Origin: Ectopseudomonas alcaliphila | GTDB taxonomy: Bacteria > Pseudomonadota > Gammaproteobacteria > Pseudomonadales > Pseudomonadaceae | Assembly: GCF_900101755.1 (NCBI RefSeq) | Contig: NZ_FNAE01000002.1 | Span: forward strand, 90,480-154,479 | Reading direction: 5' to 3' | Length of the DNA: 64,000 nucleotides | Shown here: piece by piece, positions 41,399 through 50,416 of the stretch | How positions within the stretch are numbered: position 1 is the stretch's first letter | Layout of the letters: every line of letters begins with the position of its first letter | The notes under the pieces: model-generated | Told to the model about the DNA's origin: nothing | Database searches by the model: none | The model's input: only the letters and a program-made list of their open reading frames with translations | Program-made: the position numbers and the translations under genes

Positions 41399-43327
41399 AT
41401 GCCCAGCATTACCCTGCCCGACGGCAGCCAGCGTCACTACTCCCAGCCTTTAAGCGTGGCCGAGGTGGCCGCCGATATCGGCCCCGGCCTGGCCAAGGCC
41501 GCATTGGCCGGGCGCCTCGACGGCCAACTGGTGGACACCAGCACGCTGATCGACAAAGACGCCAGCCTGAGTCTGATCACCGGCCGCGACTCCGAGGGCC
41601 TGGAGCTGCTGCGCCACTCCTGCGCGCACCTGCTGGCGATGGCCGTGAAGCAGCTGTACCCCAGCGCCCAGGTGACCATCGGCCCGGTGATCGAGGACGG
41701 CTTCTTCTACGATTTCGCCTTCGAGCGGCCCTTTACCCCGGACGACCTCGAACGCATCGAAGCGCGCATGAACGAGCTGGCCGCCGCCGATTTGCCGGTC
41801 AGCCGTCGCGAACTGCCGCGTGATGAAGCCATCGCCCACTTCGAGGCGCAGGGCGAGCACTACAAGGCCGAGCTGATCCGCGATATTCCCGACGGCGAGG
41901 TACTGTCGCTGTACCGCCAGGGCGACTTCGAGGATCTGTGCCGCGGTCCGCATATCCCGCGCACCGGCCTGCTGCAGGCGTTCAAACTGACCAAGGTGGC
42001 CGGTGCCTACTGGCGCGGCGACGCGAAGAACGCCGCGCTGCAACGCATCTATGGCACCTGCTGGGCCACGCCGAAAGAGCTCAAGGCCTACCTCACACGC
42101 CTGGAGGAAGCCGGCAAACGCGACCACCGCAAGCTCGGCGCCCAGCTCGACCTGTTCCACTTCGACGACTGCGCACCCGGTTCGGTGTTCTGGCACCCCA
42201 AGGGCTGGACCCTGCTCCAGCAGTTGATCAACTACATGCGCCAGCAGCAGGACGCCGCCGGTTATGTAGAGGTCAACACACCGGACGTGATGGACCGCAG
42301 CCTGTGGGAAACCTCCGGGCACTGGTTCAACTACCGCGACAACATGTTCACCACCAGCACCGAGGACGAACGAGTATTCGCCCTCAAGCCGATGAACTGC
42401 CCCGGCGCCGTGGCGCTCTACGCCCGTGGCCTGAAGAGCTACCGCGACCTGCCGCTGCGCATGGCCGAGTTCGGCAAGGTGCACCGCTACGAGCCCTCTG
42501 GCGCGCTGCACGGCCTGCTGCGGGTGCGCCACTTCACTCAGGACGACGCGCATATCTTCTGCACCGCCGCGCAGATGGAGCAGGAGTGCGCCGACACCAT
42601 CGCCTTGGTGTTCGCCATCTACCGCGACTTCGGCTTCAACGAGGTGGCGGTGAAACTCTCCACCCGCCCGGCCAACCGCATCGGCAGCGATGCCACCTGG
42701 GATCAGCTGGAAGGCGCACTGTCCGGCGCGCTGCAACGGATGAACATCGACTACCAACTCAACCCCGGCGAAGGCGCGTTCTACGGGCCAAAACTGGAGT
42801 TCGTGCTGCGCGATGCCATCGGCCGCGACTGGCAATGCGGCACCCTGCAGGTGGACCTCAACTTGCCGGAGCGCTTCGATATCAGCTACATCAACGAGCA
42901 GAGCGAACGCGAACGCCCGGTGATGCTGCACCGCGCCCTGTTCGGCTCGCTGGAACGCTTCACCGGCATTCTGATCGAGCAGTACAGCGGCCTTTTCCCG
43001 CTGTGGCTGGCGCCGCAGCAGGCCGCCGTGCTGACCATCAGCGAAGGGCAGAACGACTACGCCCGCCAGGTGCTGGCCAGGCTCAAGCGTGCCGGCCTGC
43101 GTGCGGCTGTCGACCTGCGCAACGAGAAGATCGGCTACAAGATCCGCGAAGCCACCCTGCAGAAAGTGCCCTACCTGCTAGTAATCGGCGAACAGGAAAA
43201 GGCCGAAGGCCGCGTCACCCTGCGCAGCCGCGCCGGCGACAACCTCGGCAGCCTGACGCTGGATGCACTGGTCGCACGTCTTAGCCAGGAGGCGCGCATG
43301 CCCGGCCAGGAGGACAGCGACGACTGA
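41399..43327 (+). CDS. thrS2: Second threonyl-tRNA synthetase (ThrS2)
   Basis: 642 aa, the full ThrRS length. The N-terminal TGS domain (1-62) is followed by the editing domain with H73, H77 and the CRGPH pair (C181, H185), the class II core, and an anticodon-binding domain (about 535-630). The catalytic zinc ligands C334 (MNCPG), H385 (DDAHIFC) and H511 (MLHRALFG) are all present, so it still appears zinc dependent. It is probably a zinc-shortage paralogue by position. The housekeeping copy normally precedes infC, which is not here. No Zur box is visible in its own upstream region. Confidence 0.92.
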   Translation: MPSITLPDGSQRHYSQPLSVAEVAADIGPGLAKAALAGRLDGQLVDTSTLIDKDASLSLITGRDSEGLELLRHSCAHLLAMAVKQLYPSAQVTIGPVIEDGFFYDFAFERPFTPDDLERIEARMNELAAADLPVSRRELPRDEAIAHFEAQGEHYKAELIRDIPDGEVLSLYRQGDFEDLCRGPHIPRTGLLQAFKLTKVAGAYWRGDAKNAALQRIYGTCWATPKELKAYLTRLEEAGKRDHRKLGAQLDLFHFDDCAPGSVFWHPKGWTLLQQLINYMRQQQDAAGYVEVNTPDVMDRSLWETSGHWFNYRDNMFTTSTEDERVFALKPMNCPGAVALYARGLKSYRDLPLRMAEFGKVHRYEPSGALHGLLRVRHFTQDDAHIFCTAAQMEQECADTIALVFAIYRDFGFNEVAVKLSTRPANRIGSDATWDQLEGALSGALQRMNIDYQLNPGEGAFYGPKLEFVLRDAIGRDWQCGTLQVDLNLPERFDISYINEQSERERPVMLHRALFGSLERFTGILIEQYSGLFPLWLAPQQAAVLTISEGQNDYARQVLARLKRAGLRAAVDLRNEKIGYKIREATLQKVPYLLVIGEQEKAEGRVTLRSRAGDNLGSLTLDALVARLSQEARMPGQEDSDD

Positions 43328-43393
43328 GGTTCCTTGCACAGAAGCGCCCATCGCGCCGATCGTTTCTCGGCTCGATGGACGCGCTGAACGGCC

Positions 43394-45319
43394 TTACCAG
43401 CCCCCACCGCCACCGCCGCCACCGCCGCCGCCGGATGAACCACCACCGGACGAACCACCGCCGCCCGAAGAACTGCTCGACGGTGGCGACGAGGCCAGGG
43501 CCGTGGCGCTGGCGAGGCCGGCGGCCAGCGCACCGCTCAGGGCCTGTGGCGAGCTGTAGCTGTTGCGGCTGTGGTACCAGCTCGGCTGATAGTCACGCTG
43601 CGCCGGGTCGATCAGGCCGCTGGCCAGGGCTTCACTGAAACGCGCGCTCCATTTGTCTTCCACGCCCAAGGCCATGGCGAAGGGCAGATGGCGCTCGTAC
43701 AGGGCGATGCTCATCGCCGGGGCGTCGCCTGCCAGGGCCAGGACGTCACGCTCGGCCAGTTGCAGGTAATCGCGATAGCCCTCCAGCGCATCGAGCAGGC
43801 GCCGCCCTTCCAATGACGGCGCCGGCATCAGGTAGTAGAAAACCGTCACCAGTACGGCGTACAGAATCACCAGCAACAAGGTCGGCAGAGGCGCCACGTC
43901 GGCGATCATCAGCAGGCCCACCGGCATCGGCCAGCCGAACATCAGCGCGGCGAGGATCAAGGGGAGCTTCTTGCCGAAGCTCGGCTGCCGCCACGCCAGG
44001 TTGAACATGATTAGCGCCGGCACGCCAAAGCCCAGGCCGAACACCAACCCCGCCAAACCGATGGCGAAATCATCGCCATGGGTGCTCATCACCAGCATCA
44101 GCGCACAACCGAGCACGGCCCACAGCACCCCCAAAGCCCAGATGCCACGGTTGTTGGCGAACCAGGCCTTGCCCTGCTCGCCCAACCGGCTGCTCAGCCC
44201 GGCCACCGCGTCCGCCAGGCGAGGCTCGTACTTGGTGCCGATGGTCAGCGCGACACCCTCCTTGTTGGCCAGGAACAGGCGTTTGCGCAGGTCGCGATCC
44301 AGCTTGCTCATCTCACCGCCCGCCCCCTGGTCGCGGGCCAGGCTGAAACCGCCGCCGCGCGTCTTGTCCTCGATATGCAGATGCTTGCGGATGGCCATGT
44401 CGGTCAGCCACACGCTGAAGGCTCGCGTCGCCGGGAAGGCGCCACGCAAGCCGCGATGCCAGAGATAGCCAGCCTGCACCGCGCTCATGCCCTGCGGCCC
44501 CTCGAACAGAGGGATGATCACACCCTTGCGCGGGTCGCGGCCGACGCGGCTCCAGGCGCGCAGGTAGAACAGCAGCAGGCCTATCAGCAACGCGGCACCA
44601 ATGCCCACGCCGAGGTTGTCGAGTAACGCGCGCGTGGCGTTGTGCATTGCGCCCGGCCGCGGTACCAGCCCCGCCTGCCAATCCACGGCCACCGTCAGGC
44701 CATGATAGGCGGGCAGCTCCGCGTTAGTGGCCAGACGCAGGTAGTCATCGCGACGTTCGAGTATCTGGAAATCCTGGCCCTGATCGCCCTGCGCACCGGT
44801 ATAAGCGGCCAGTTGGCCGATGCGCGCACCTGACGGCAGGAGTACTTCGACCGACGCCTGGCGGATCGGAAAAACCCAGCCGTTGCCGGTGACGTTCCAG
44901 TACAACTCGTCCGTGTCGGCGTGATGCAGCAATATGCGCCCGACCCGGTAACGCAGCTCGTAACGGTGGCGCCCGGTCTCCAGCAGCACATCAGGCGAAC
45001 CCAGATAGAAACGCACCCAGGCACCGCTACGCTCGCTGCGCACCGACTCGGGTTGACCATCGCGGGTCACCCCCAGCAGGGTAATCGGGCTGCGTTGCTC
45101 CAGCCCCATCGGCAGCGCATAGCTGACCGGCAGATCGCGATAGATGCCGCGCCGAATATCCCGGCCCTCGGCGCGCACGGTGATCTGCTCGATCACCAGC
45201 AGGTTGCCGTCCGCCTCGACCTGCAGGCTCACGGCAAAATCCTCGATAGCCTCCTGCGCCGACACCAGGCCGGGCAACAGACAACCCATCAGCAACAGGC
45301 CACGCAGCCATCCTTGCAT
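43394..45319 (-). CDS. DUF2207 membrane protein with glycine-rich tail
   Basis: 641 aa. Signal peptide (MQGWLRGLLLMGCLLPGLVS), an extracytoplasmic beta domain (about 25-215, with RDIRRGIYRDLPV, a DUF2207 hallmark), one membrane segment (about 235-255), a cytoplasmic-like part, and three more membrane segments (about 390-490). The C terminus ends in a serine/glycine tract with eleven consecutive glycines before the final Trp. DUF2207 proteins are commonly encoded beside LemA, as here (two-base gap). Function unknown, perhaps envelope stress or secretion. Confidence 0.87.
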   Translation of the reverse strand: MQGWLRGLLLMGCLLPGLVSAQEAIEDFAVSLQVEADGNLLVIEQITVRAEGRDIRRGIYRDLPVSYALPMGLEQRSPITLLGVTRDGQPESVRSERSGAWVRFYLGSPDVLLETGRHRYELRYRVGRILLHHADTDELYWNVTGNGWVFPIRQASVEVLLPSGARIGQLAAYTGAQGDQGQDFQILERRDDYLRLATNAELPAYHGLTVAVDWQAGLVPRPGAMHNATRALLDNLGVGIGAALLIGLLLFYLRAWSRVGRDPRKGVIIPLFEGPQGMSAVQAGYLWHRGLRGAFPATRAFSVWLTDMAIRKHLHIEDKTRGGGFSLARDQGAGGEMSKLDRDLRKRLFLANKEGVALTIGTKYEPRLADAVAGLSSRLGEQGKAWFANNRGIWALGVLWAVLGCALMLVMSTHGDDFAIGLAGLVFGLGFGVPALIMFNLAWRQPSFGKKLPLILAALMFGWPMPVGLLMIADVAPLPTLLLVILYAVLVTVFYYLMPAPSLEGRRLLDALEGYRDYLQLAERDVLALAGDAPAMSIALYERHLPFAMALGVEDKWSARFSEALASGLIDPAQRDYQPSWYHSRNSYSSPQALSGALAAGLASATALASSPPSSSSSGGGGSSGGGSSGGGGGGGGGGGW

Positions 45320-45321
45320 GC

Positions 45322-45888
45322 TCAGAACTCCATCTTCGGCGACTGGCCGTCACGCGGATCATCCAGCGTGAAGTATTCGGCCGGGGTAAAGGAAAACAGA
45401 CGCGCCACCAGATTGCTCGGCACTGACTCGACCAGCACGTTCAGCTCGCGCACCGCGCCGTTGTAGTAACGCCGCGCCATCTGGATATGGTTCTCGACCT
45501 CGCTGATGTTGCCCTGCAACTCGCGAAACTGGCTGTCGGCCTTGAGCTGGGGGTAGGCCTCGACCAGGGCGAAGAGCTGCCGCAACTGGCTGCCCAGTTG
45601 CGCCTCAACCGGTGCCCGTTGGCCCAACGGTGAGTCGGCCAGCTGTACGGCGCGCATGCGCTCCTGCACCAGCGCCTCCAGCGTGCTCTGCTCGTAGCTC
45701 ATGTACTGCCGCACGCATTCCACCAGCGCCGGAATCAGGCTGGCGCGGCGCTTGAGCTGGACGTCGATGCCGCTGCCGGCCTCGGCCACGCGATGGCGGT
45801 TGAACACCAGGCGGTTGTAGTAGAAAACCGTCGCGCCGCCGAGCACCAGCAACGCGCCCGCCAACCACCAAAGTCCTAAACCCTGCAT
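45322..45888 (-). CDS. lemA: LemA family protein
   Basis: 188 aa. An N-terminal membrane anchor (LWWLAGALLVLGGATVFYYN) is followed by a long helical domain with the LemA pattern VEAQLGSQLRQLFALVEAYP and QLKADSQFRELQ, ARRYYNGAVRELNVLVESVP. It is exposed to the periplasm or cytoplasm; the function is poorly known. It is first of a two-gene unit with the DUF2207 gene. The name LemA here refers to the LemA-domain family and not to the GacS kinase. Confidence 0.88.
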   Translation of the reverse strand: MQGLGLWWLAGALLVLGGATVFYYNRLVFNRHRVAEAGSGIDVQLKRRASLIPALVECVRQYMSYEQSTLEALVQERMRAVQLADSPLGQRAPVEAQLGSQLRQLFALVEAYPQLKADSQFRELQGNISEVENHIQMARRYYNGAVRELNVLVESVPSNLVARLFSFTPAEYFTLDDPRDGQSPKMEF

Positions 45889-45921
45889 AGCCTCTCCTTG
45901 ATTGGCTGATTACCACCCGCT

Positions 45922-45951
45922 TTGCACTGACATCGTGGCAGCCCGTATCCT
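45922..45951 (+). promoter_or_regulatory. Candidate sigma-70 promoter for the cNMP/CBS gene
   Basis: TTGCAC and TATCCT are separated by 18 bases and lie about 30 bases before the ATG at 45980, with a GCGAGG ribosome-binding site in between. Confidence 0.5.
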
Positions 45952-45979
45952 GTAGTGCCAGCCAGTCAGCGAGGCCCGC

Positions 45980-47899
45980 ATGCAGATCGAGTTGATCGAG
46001 ATCCGCGACCACCTGAATCGCTTCGCCCCTTTCGACAATCTGCCGGAGCAGACTCTCGACGAGATCGCCCGCCAGGTGCAAGTGGCCTACTTCAAGGCCG
46101 GTAGCGAAATCCTCGCCGTCGGTGCGCCGATCCACGAGTTGCATTACGTGCGCAGTGGCGCGGTGGAGATCCACCGGCGCGGCGGCGAACTGCACAACCG
46201 CCTGACCGAGGGCGACATCTTCGGCCAGGCCGGCCTGCTGCGCGGCAACAAGGTACGCCTGGGCGCCACCGCGCTGGAAGACAGCCTGATCTACTTCATC
46301 CCTGGCACGCTGTTCCATCAGCTCTGCGAGCAGTTCGACAGCTTCGCCGACTTCGTCGAGGCCGAGGGTCAGTCGCGGCTCAAGTCGGCCCTGGCAGACA
46401 GCCATGGCAAGGCCAACGAGCTGATGAAGATCAAGGTGCGCAAGCTGATCTCGCGCGGCGCGGTCAGCGTGCCGCTGGACACGCCGATCCAGCAGGTGGC
46501 GCAGGTGATGACCGAGCACAGCGTATCCTCGGTGATCGTCGTCGACCCCGGCACACGCTGGCCCGACCCGCACCAGGTGGACGTGGCCGAACAACAGACC
46601 CAGGTGATGGCCGGCATCCTCACCGACCGCGACCTGCGCACCCGCGTGGTCGCCGCCGGCCTGCCCAGCGACACCCCGGTGAGCCAGGTGATGACGCCCA
46701 ACCCCATCACCCTGCAGGCCGACGACTCGGTGTTCGAGGCCATGCTGTGCATGCTGCGCAACAACATCCACCACCTGCCGGTGCTGCATCGCCGCCGCCC
46801 GGTGGGCGTGGTGGCGCTGGCCGACATCATCCGCTACGAGTCGCGCAGCAGCCTGTACCTGGTCAACGGTATCTTCAACAAAACCTCGGTGGACGGCCTC
46901 AAGAGCCTGCTGCCGGATCTGCGCGCCACCTTCGTGCGCATGGTCGCCGACGACGCCAGCGCGCACATGGTCGGCAGCGCCATGAGCGGCATCGGCCGCG
47001 CCTTCAGCCAGCGCCTGCTGGAGCTGGCCGAGCAGAAGCTCGGCCCGCCGCCGGTGCCCTACTGCTTCATGGTCGCCGGCTCCATGGCCCGCGACGAACA
47101 ACTGCTGCTCACCGACCAGGACAACGCCCTGGTGCTCGACGATCGCTTCGATGCGGACGAACACGACGCCTACTTCGCCGAACTGGCGCAGTTCGTCAGC
47201 GACGGCCTGGCCGCCTGCGGCTACAGCTACTGCAAGGGCGGCATCATGGCCACCAACCCCAGATGGCGGCAGCCGCTGAAGGTATGGCGGCAGTACTTCA
47301 GCGAATGGATCGAGCGGCCCAACCCGGAAACCCTGCTCAACGCCAGCATCTTCTTCGACCTCGACGGCCTCTCCGGCGAAACCGAGCTGGTGGAGAACCT
47401 CAAGGACCTGCTGGCGCAAAAGGCCAGCGCCAGCCCCGCCTTCCTCGCCGCACTGGCGCGTAACGCGCTCAACCGCACGCCGCCGCTGGGCTTCTTCCGC
47501 ACCTTCGTGATGGAAACCGACGGCCGCCACCGCAACATCATCAACCTCAAGGGCCGTGGTACCGCGCCGCTCACCGACCTGATCCGCGTGCATGCCCTGG
47601 CCTGCGGCTCCAAGGCGCAGAACTCGCTGGATCGCCTCGACGCCATCGCCGCCACCAAGCTGCTGCCCAAGGAAGCGCTGGAGCACCTGCGCTACGCCTT
47701 CGAGTTCCTCAGCCTGGTGCGCGTGCGCCATCAGGCACGTGAAGTCGAAGCCGGCAACGCGCCAAGCAACTACATCGAGCCGGAACAGTTCAGCGCCAGC
47801 GAACGCCAGCACCTCAAGGAAGCCTTCCAGGTGATCAGCAACGCGCAGAAGTTCCTGCGCTTTCGCTACCCGGCGCAACCGGCGAGCCGCCCGCGATGA
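45980..47899 (+). CDS. cNMP-binding/CBS/nucleotidyltransferase (DUF294) protein
   Basis: 639 aa with four modules: a cyclic-nucleotide-binding fold (about 1-140), two CBS domains (about 155-300), a DUF294 nucleotidyltransferase domain with GSMARDEQLLLTDQDNALV (about 370-390), and a DUF294 C-terminal helical domain (about 500-630). The GSxxRxEQ...DxD arrangement is that of GlnD-like nucleotidyltransferases. It probably senses a nucleotide and adenylylates or uridylylates an unknown partner. It is coupled by a four-base overlap to the exonuclease gene, a pairing conserved in pseudomonads. Confidence 0.9.
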   Translation: MQIELIEIRDHLNRFAPFDNLPEQTLDEIARQVQVAYFKAGSEILAVGAPIHELHYVRSGAVEIHRRGGELHNRLTEGDIFGQAGLLRGNKVRLGATALEDSLIYFIPGTLFHQLCEQFDSFADFVEAEGQSRLKSALADSHGKANELMKIKVRKLISRGAVSVPLDTPIQQVAQVMTEHSVSSVIVVDPGTRWPDPHQVDVAEQQTQVMAGILTDRDLRTRVVAAGLPSDTPVSQVMTPNPITLQADDSVFEAMLCMLRNNIHHLPVLHRRRPVGVVALADIIRYESRSSLYLVNGIFNKTSVDGLKSLLPDLRATFVRMVADDASAHMVGSAMSGIGRAFSQRLLELAEQKLGPPPVPYCFMVAGSMARDEQLLLTDQDNALVLDDRFDADEHDAYFAELAQFVSDGLAACGYSYCKGGIMATNPRWRQPLKVWRQYFSEWIERPNPETLLNASIFFDLDGLSGETELVENLKDLLAQKASASPAFLAALARNALNRTPPLGFFRTFVMETDGRHRNIINLKGRGTAPLTDLIRVHALACGSKAQNSLDRLDAIAATKLLPKEALEHLRYAFEFLSLVRVRHQAREVEAGNAPSNYIEPEQFSASERQHLKEAFQVISNAQKFLRFRYPAQPASRPR

Positions 47900-48603
47900 G
47901 TGAGCGCGCGGCCCAGGACTGGCCGCAACTGTTCGCCAACCTCGCCGCAAGCAGCCGCGACCCACGCCTGCGCGCCTTCTACGGCGCCGGTTGCGTCGCT
48001 GCCGATACGCCATTGGAGAGCGTCCCGTTGGTGGCGCTGGACGTGGAAACCACCGGCCTCGACCCACGCGAAAACGCCATCGTCAGCCTTGGTCTGGTGC
48101 CGCTGAGCCTGCAGCGCATTCGCTGCAGCGAGGCGCGCTACTGGGTGGTCAAACCCACCGGCGAGCTGAACGCCGAATCGGTCACCTTTCACCACATCAC
48201 CCACAGCGACATTCGCCATGCCCCGCGCCTGGCCAGCGTGCTGGACGAACTGCTCGAAGCCCTGGCCGGCAAGGTGGTGGTGGCGCACTACCGCAATATC
48301 GAACGCAGCTTCCTCGACCAGGCCGTGCGCCAGTACCTGGGCGAAGGACTGATCTTCCCCATCATCGACACCATGGAACTGGAAGCCCGCCTGCACCCCA
48401 AGCGCACCGTGAGCTGGTGGGACCGCCTGCGCGGCCGCGAACCCATTTCCATCCGCCTGGCCGACAGCCGCCTGCGCTACGGCCTGCCACTCTACTCCGC
48501 GCACCATGCGCTGACCGATGCCCTGGCCTGTGGAGAACTGCTGCAGGCGCAGGTGGCGAGGCACTATCCGGCGCATACACCGGTTGGGGCGCTCTGGAGC
48601 TGA
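47896..48603 (+). CDS. DEDDh 3'-5' exonuclease (DnaQ-like)
   Basis: 235 aa. Exo I motif LDVETTGL (D49, E51) and the late HHALTDALA (ExoIII His/Asp) are present. The Exo II segment reads AHYRNIERSFLD, where a glutamate stands in place of the usual aspartate. It resembles the epsilon subunit proofreading fold but is not DnaQ itself. The coupled nucleotidyltransferase gene suggests a joint role, perhaps in processing nucleotides or tRNA-like ends; this is inference. Confidence 0.85.
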   Translation: MSERAAQDWPQLFANLAASSRDPRLRAFYGAGCVAADTPLESVPLVALDVETTGLDPRENAIVSLGLVPLSLQRIRCSEARYWVVKPTGELNAESVTFHHITHSDIRHAPRLASVLDELLEALAGKVVVAHYRNIERSFLDQAVRQYLGEGLIFPIIDTMELEARLHPKRTVSWWDRLRGREPISIRLADSRLRYGLPLYSAHHALTDALACGELLQAQVARHYPAHTPVGALWS

Positions 48604-48771
48604 TTGCCCCGGCGCGGCGCTTCTATTCGCGCATGCCGGGCGCTGCTGGCGCACGGGCCGATCTCATCGCATGGACACGTCAGGGCAAATGCTCTAGCGT
48701 CTGTCCCGGCTGAAGCGCAGCTCGAGTGCTGCGCCAAGCACTGCCACAGGACTGCTCATCAAAGGGACTTC

Positions 48772-49221
48772 ATGAAAAAAACCTTGCCCGTCATCATCTT
48801 CGCGTCTTTTCTCCTGGCCGCCTGCGCATCGCTCTCCAACCTGCCAAAGCCGGAACAAAGCGAATATTTCACGACCCTCGGCGGTGGGTTCGTGATCACA
48901 CTGGGCAATCCGCCCACCTATCGTTACGGGGTAAACCTGGTCATCACCAAGACCCTGCCGGAAAGTGCCTACGCGGTGGTCGAGTTCCAGAACCCAGCCG
49001 ACAGCTCACAGCCGTTTGTCCTGGCGGGTCCCCTCGAAGACCTGAAGAAAATGACGCCGTCGCCCTACCCCAACGTGTGGGTGCTGACCTCACCCGCCGT
49101 ACAGGGCATCTCTGCACACACGAATTACGCCGTGATCGCCAGCATCTATTCCGATAGCAGCCGGCAAACGCTGACCGCAAGGCACACGCAGTTGGTCAAC
49201 TCCGAATACATTCAGAACTGA
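48772..49221 (+). CDS. Uncharacterised lipoprotein
   Basis: 149 aa from the ATG at 48772 (AAAGGGA upstream). The signal sequence ends with the lipobox LAAC (cysteine near residue 17), so it is a lipoprotein. The mature part is small, beta-rich, with GGGFVITLGNPPTYRYG and no recognised domain. Base composition here is a little lower in GC than the neighbours, which may mean recent acquisition. It stands alone, followed 112 bases later by a membrane protein gene. Confidence 0.7.
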   Translation: MKKTLPVIIFASFLLAACASLSNLPKPEQSEYFTTLGGGFVITLGNPPTYRYGVNLVITKTLPESAYAVVEFQNPADSSQPFVLAGPLEDLKKMTPSPYPNVWVLTSPAVQGISAHTNYAVIASIYSDSSRQTLTARHTQLVNSEYIQN

Positions 49222-49332
49222 CCAAGGGTTACCCCTATGTTGAGCACCCGAAGACGGCAGCCGATGCTGTTTCTATGTCGTCAATCCGGGCAGTGACCCT
49301 CTCTGTGCATTCCGCTACAGGCTAACTTCATC

Positions 49333-49914
49333 GTGAAATTCAGAATTGGCTCGTTACCGGTAAACCAGGATTTCGATCCTCATGCCGGCAACTGGATACC
49401 CTGCAAAGAACCCAAGCCGTGGGTATCGACCTGGCTCATTTCGATTCCTCTGAGCCTCTTACTGGCTATCATCTTTACCGTGATGCTATTCAAGCTCACG
49501 CCCTTCGACCTCCAGGGCCTCACGCCTTACAAGCTGGTGCTGCTCTACGTTGGAGTTATCGTCGCCCATGAGGCGATACACGCCGTCATGCAACCCGACC
49601 GGGGAACATCTGCACGCACGACGCTGGGCTTCTGGCCGTCTCATCTGGTCTTCTACGCCCACTATGACGGTGAACGAAGCCGCGCCAATTTCCTGTTCGG
49701 CCTGGTCAGCCCTTTCCTGCTGCTTTCGGTAGTTCCCATGCTCCTGGCAATCGCCTTCCAGACGAGCGCATGGTGGGTGGGAGCGCTGATCCTGGGGAAT
49801 GCGGTCGCGTCCAGCGTCGATCTGTTCGGTTTTTTCGCGGTGCTGCTGGGAACCCCGAAGAACAGCCAGCTCATCAACAACGGTTGGTACACCTATTGGC
49901 GCGTACGCGGCTAG
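49333..49914 (+). CDS. DUF3267 membrane protein with HExxH motif
   Basis: 193 aa starting at a GTG (49333). Four or so membrane segments: WLISIPLSLLLAIIFTVMLF, KLVLLYVGVIVAHEA, LVSPFLLLSVVPMLLAI, and WWVGALILGNAVASSVDLFG. HEAIH at residues 79-83 is an HExxH zinc-protease motif in a membrane segment, and the late SVDLF supplies an Asp. The arrangement resembles DUF3267, a putative intramembrane metalloprotease family. The substrate is unknown. Confidence 0.78.
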   Translation: MKFRIGSLPVNQDFDPHAGNWIPCKEPKPWVSTWLISIPLSLLLAIIFTVMLFKLTPFDLQGLTPYKLVLLYVGVIVAHEAIHAVMQPDRGTSARTTLGFWPSHLVFYAHYDGERSRANFLFGLVSPFLLLSVVPMLLAIAFQTSAWWVGALILGNAVASSVDLFGFFAVLLGTPKNSQLINNGWYTYWRVRG

Positions 49915-49954
49915 AGTGAGTGCCATTCATTCACGGCAACGCAGACACACGACC

Positions 49955-50116
49955 ATGAATCGCCGCAAAAAGATAAAGCAACTACTCGAGGCTCACGCCA
50001 AGAAGGCCAACGCCAAGCTCGCGCCCAAAAGCAACAAACCCAAGTACGTTAGCAAGGCTGACAGGGCGAAGTTGGAGGCTGAAGCGGCTAAAGAGCCTGT
50101 CACTCCCGCTGAGTAG
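49955..50116 (+). CDS. DUF2986 small basic protein
   Basis: 53 aa, MNRRKKIKQLLEAHAKKANA at the start and KPKYVSKADRAKLEAEA later, the complete pattern of the small DUF2986 family found in gamma-proteobacteria. It is very lysine-rich and probably cytoplasmic, perhaps RNA or ribosome associated; no function is established. It follows the DUF3267 gene after 40 bases. Confidence 0.82.
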   Translation: MNRRKKIKQLLEAHAKKANAKLAPKSNKPKYVSKADRAKLEAEAAKEPVTPAE

Positions 50117-50140
50117 AAGTCGGCAAACGGACAGTTTGAT

Positions 50141-50412
50141 CGTTCCCACGCTCCGCGTGGGAACGCAGCCAAGGACGCTCTGCGTCCGTTGCGGTTTAGG
50201 CAGAGTCCGCCGACGCAGAGCGTCCCGAACGGAGATGCCCACGCAGAGTGTGAGTACCATCAAAAGCACCCTCTCCCCCGGCCCCTCGGCGTGGGCATCC
50301 TGCGTTGCTCTACCTCCTGCATCCATGCAGTCGTCTCCCATGAATGGGAGAGGCGAGCAAAAGCCTCGCGGCTGAAGCGGAATGCCGCCCAGCCCCTCCT
50401 ACAGGGGCCAGT
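50141..50412. repeat. Composite intergenic repeat region
   Basis: The stretch starts with a perfect hairpin CGTTCCCACGC/GCGTGGGAACG (50141-50165), followed by GACGCTCTGCGTCC and GACGCAGAGCGTCC in inverted order (about 50174-50233), a CTCTCCC-type tract near 50272, TCTCCCAT/ATGGGAGA near 50335-50352, and a REP-like GCGGCTGAAGC...CTCCTACAGG end. No gene is present. Confidence 0.65.
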
Positions 50413-50416
50413 GGCG

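Noticed and set aside
45605..48067. Long open frame opposite the cNMP/CBS gene (820 codons)
   Set aside because: Same shadow effect; it crosses LemA, an intergenic promoter and the start of the exonuclease gene.
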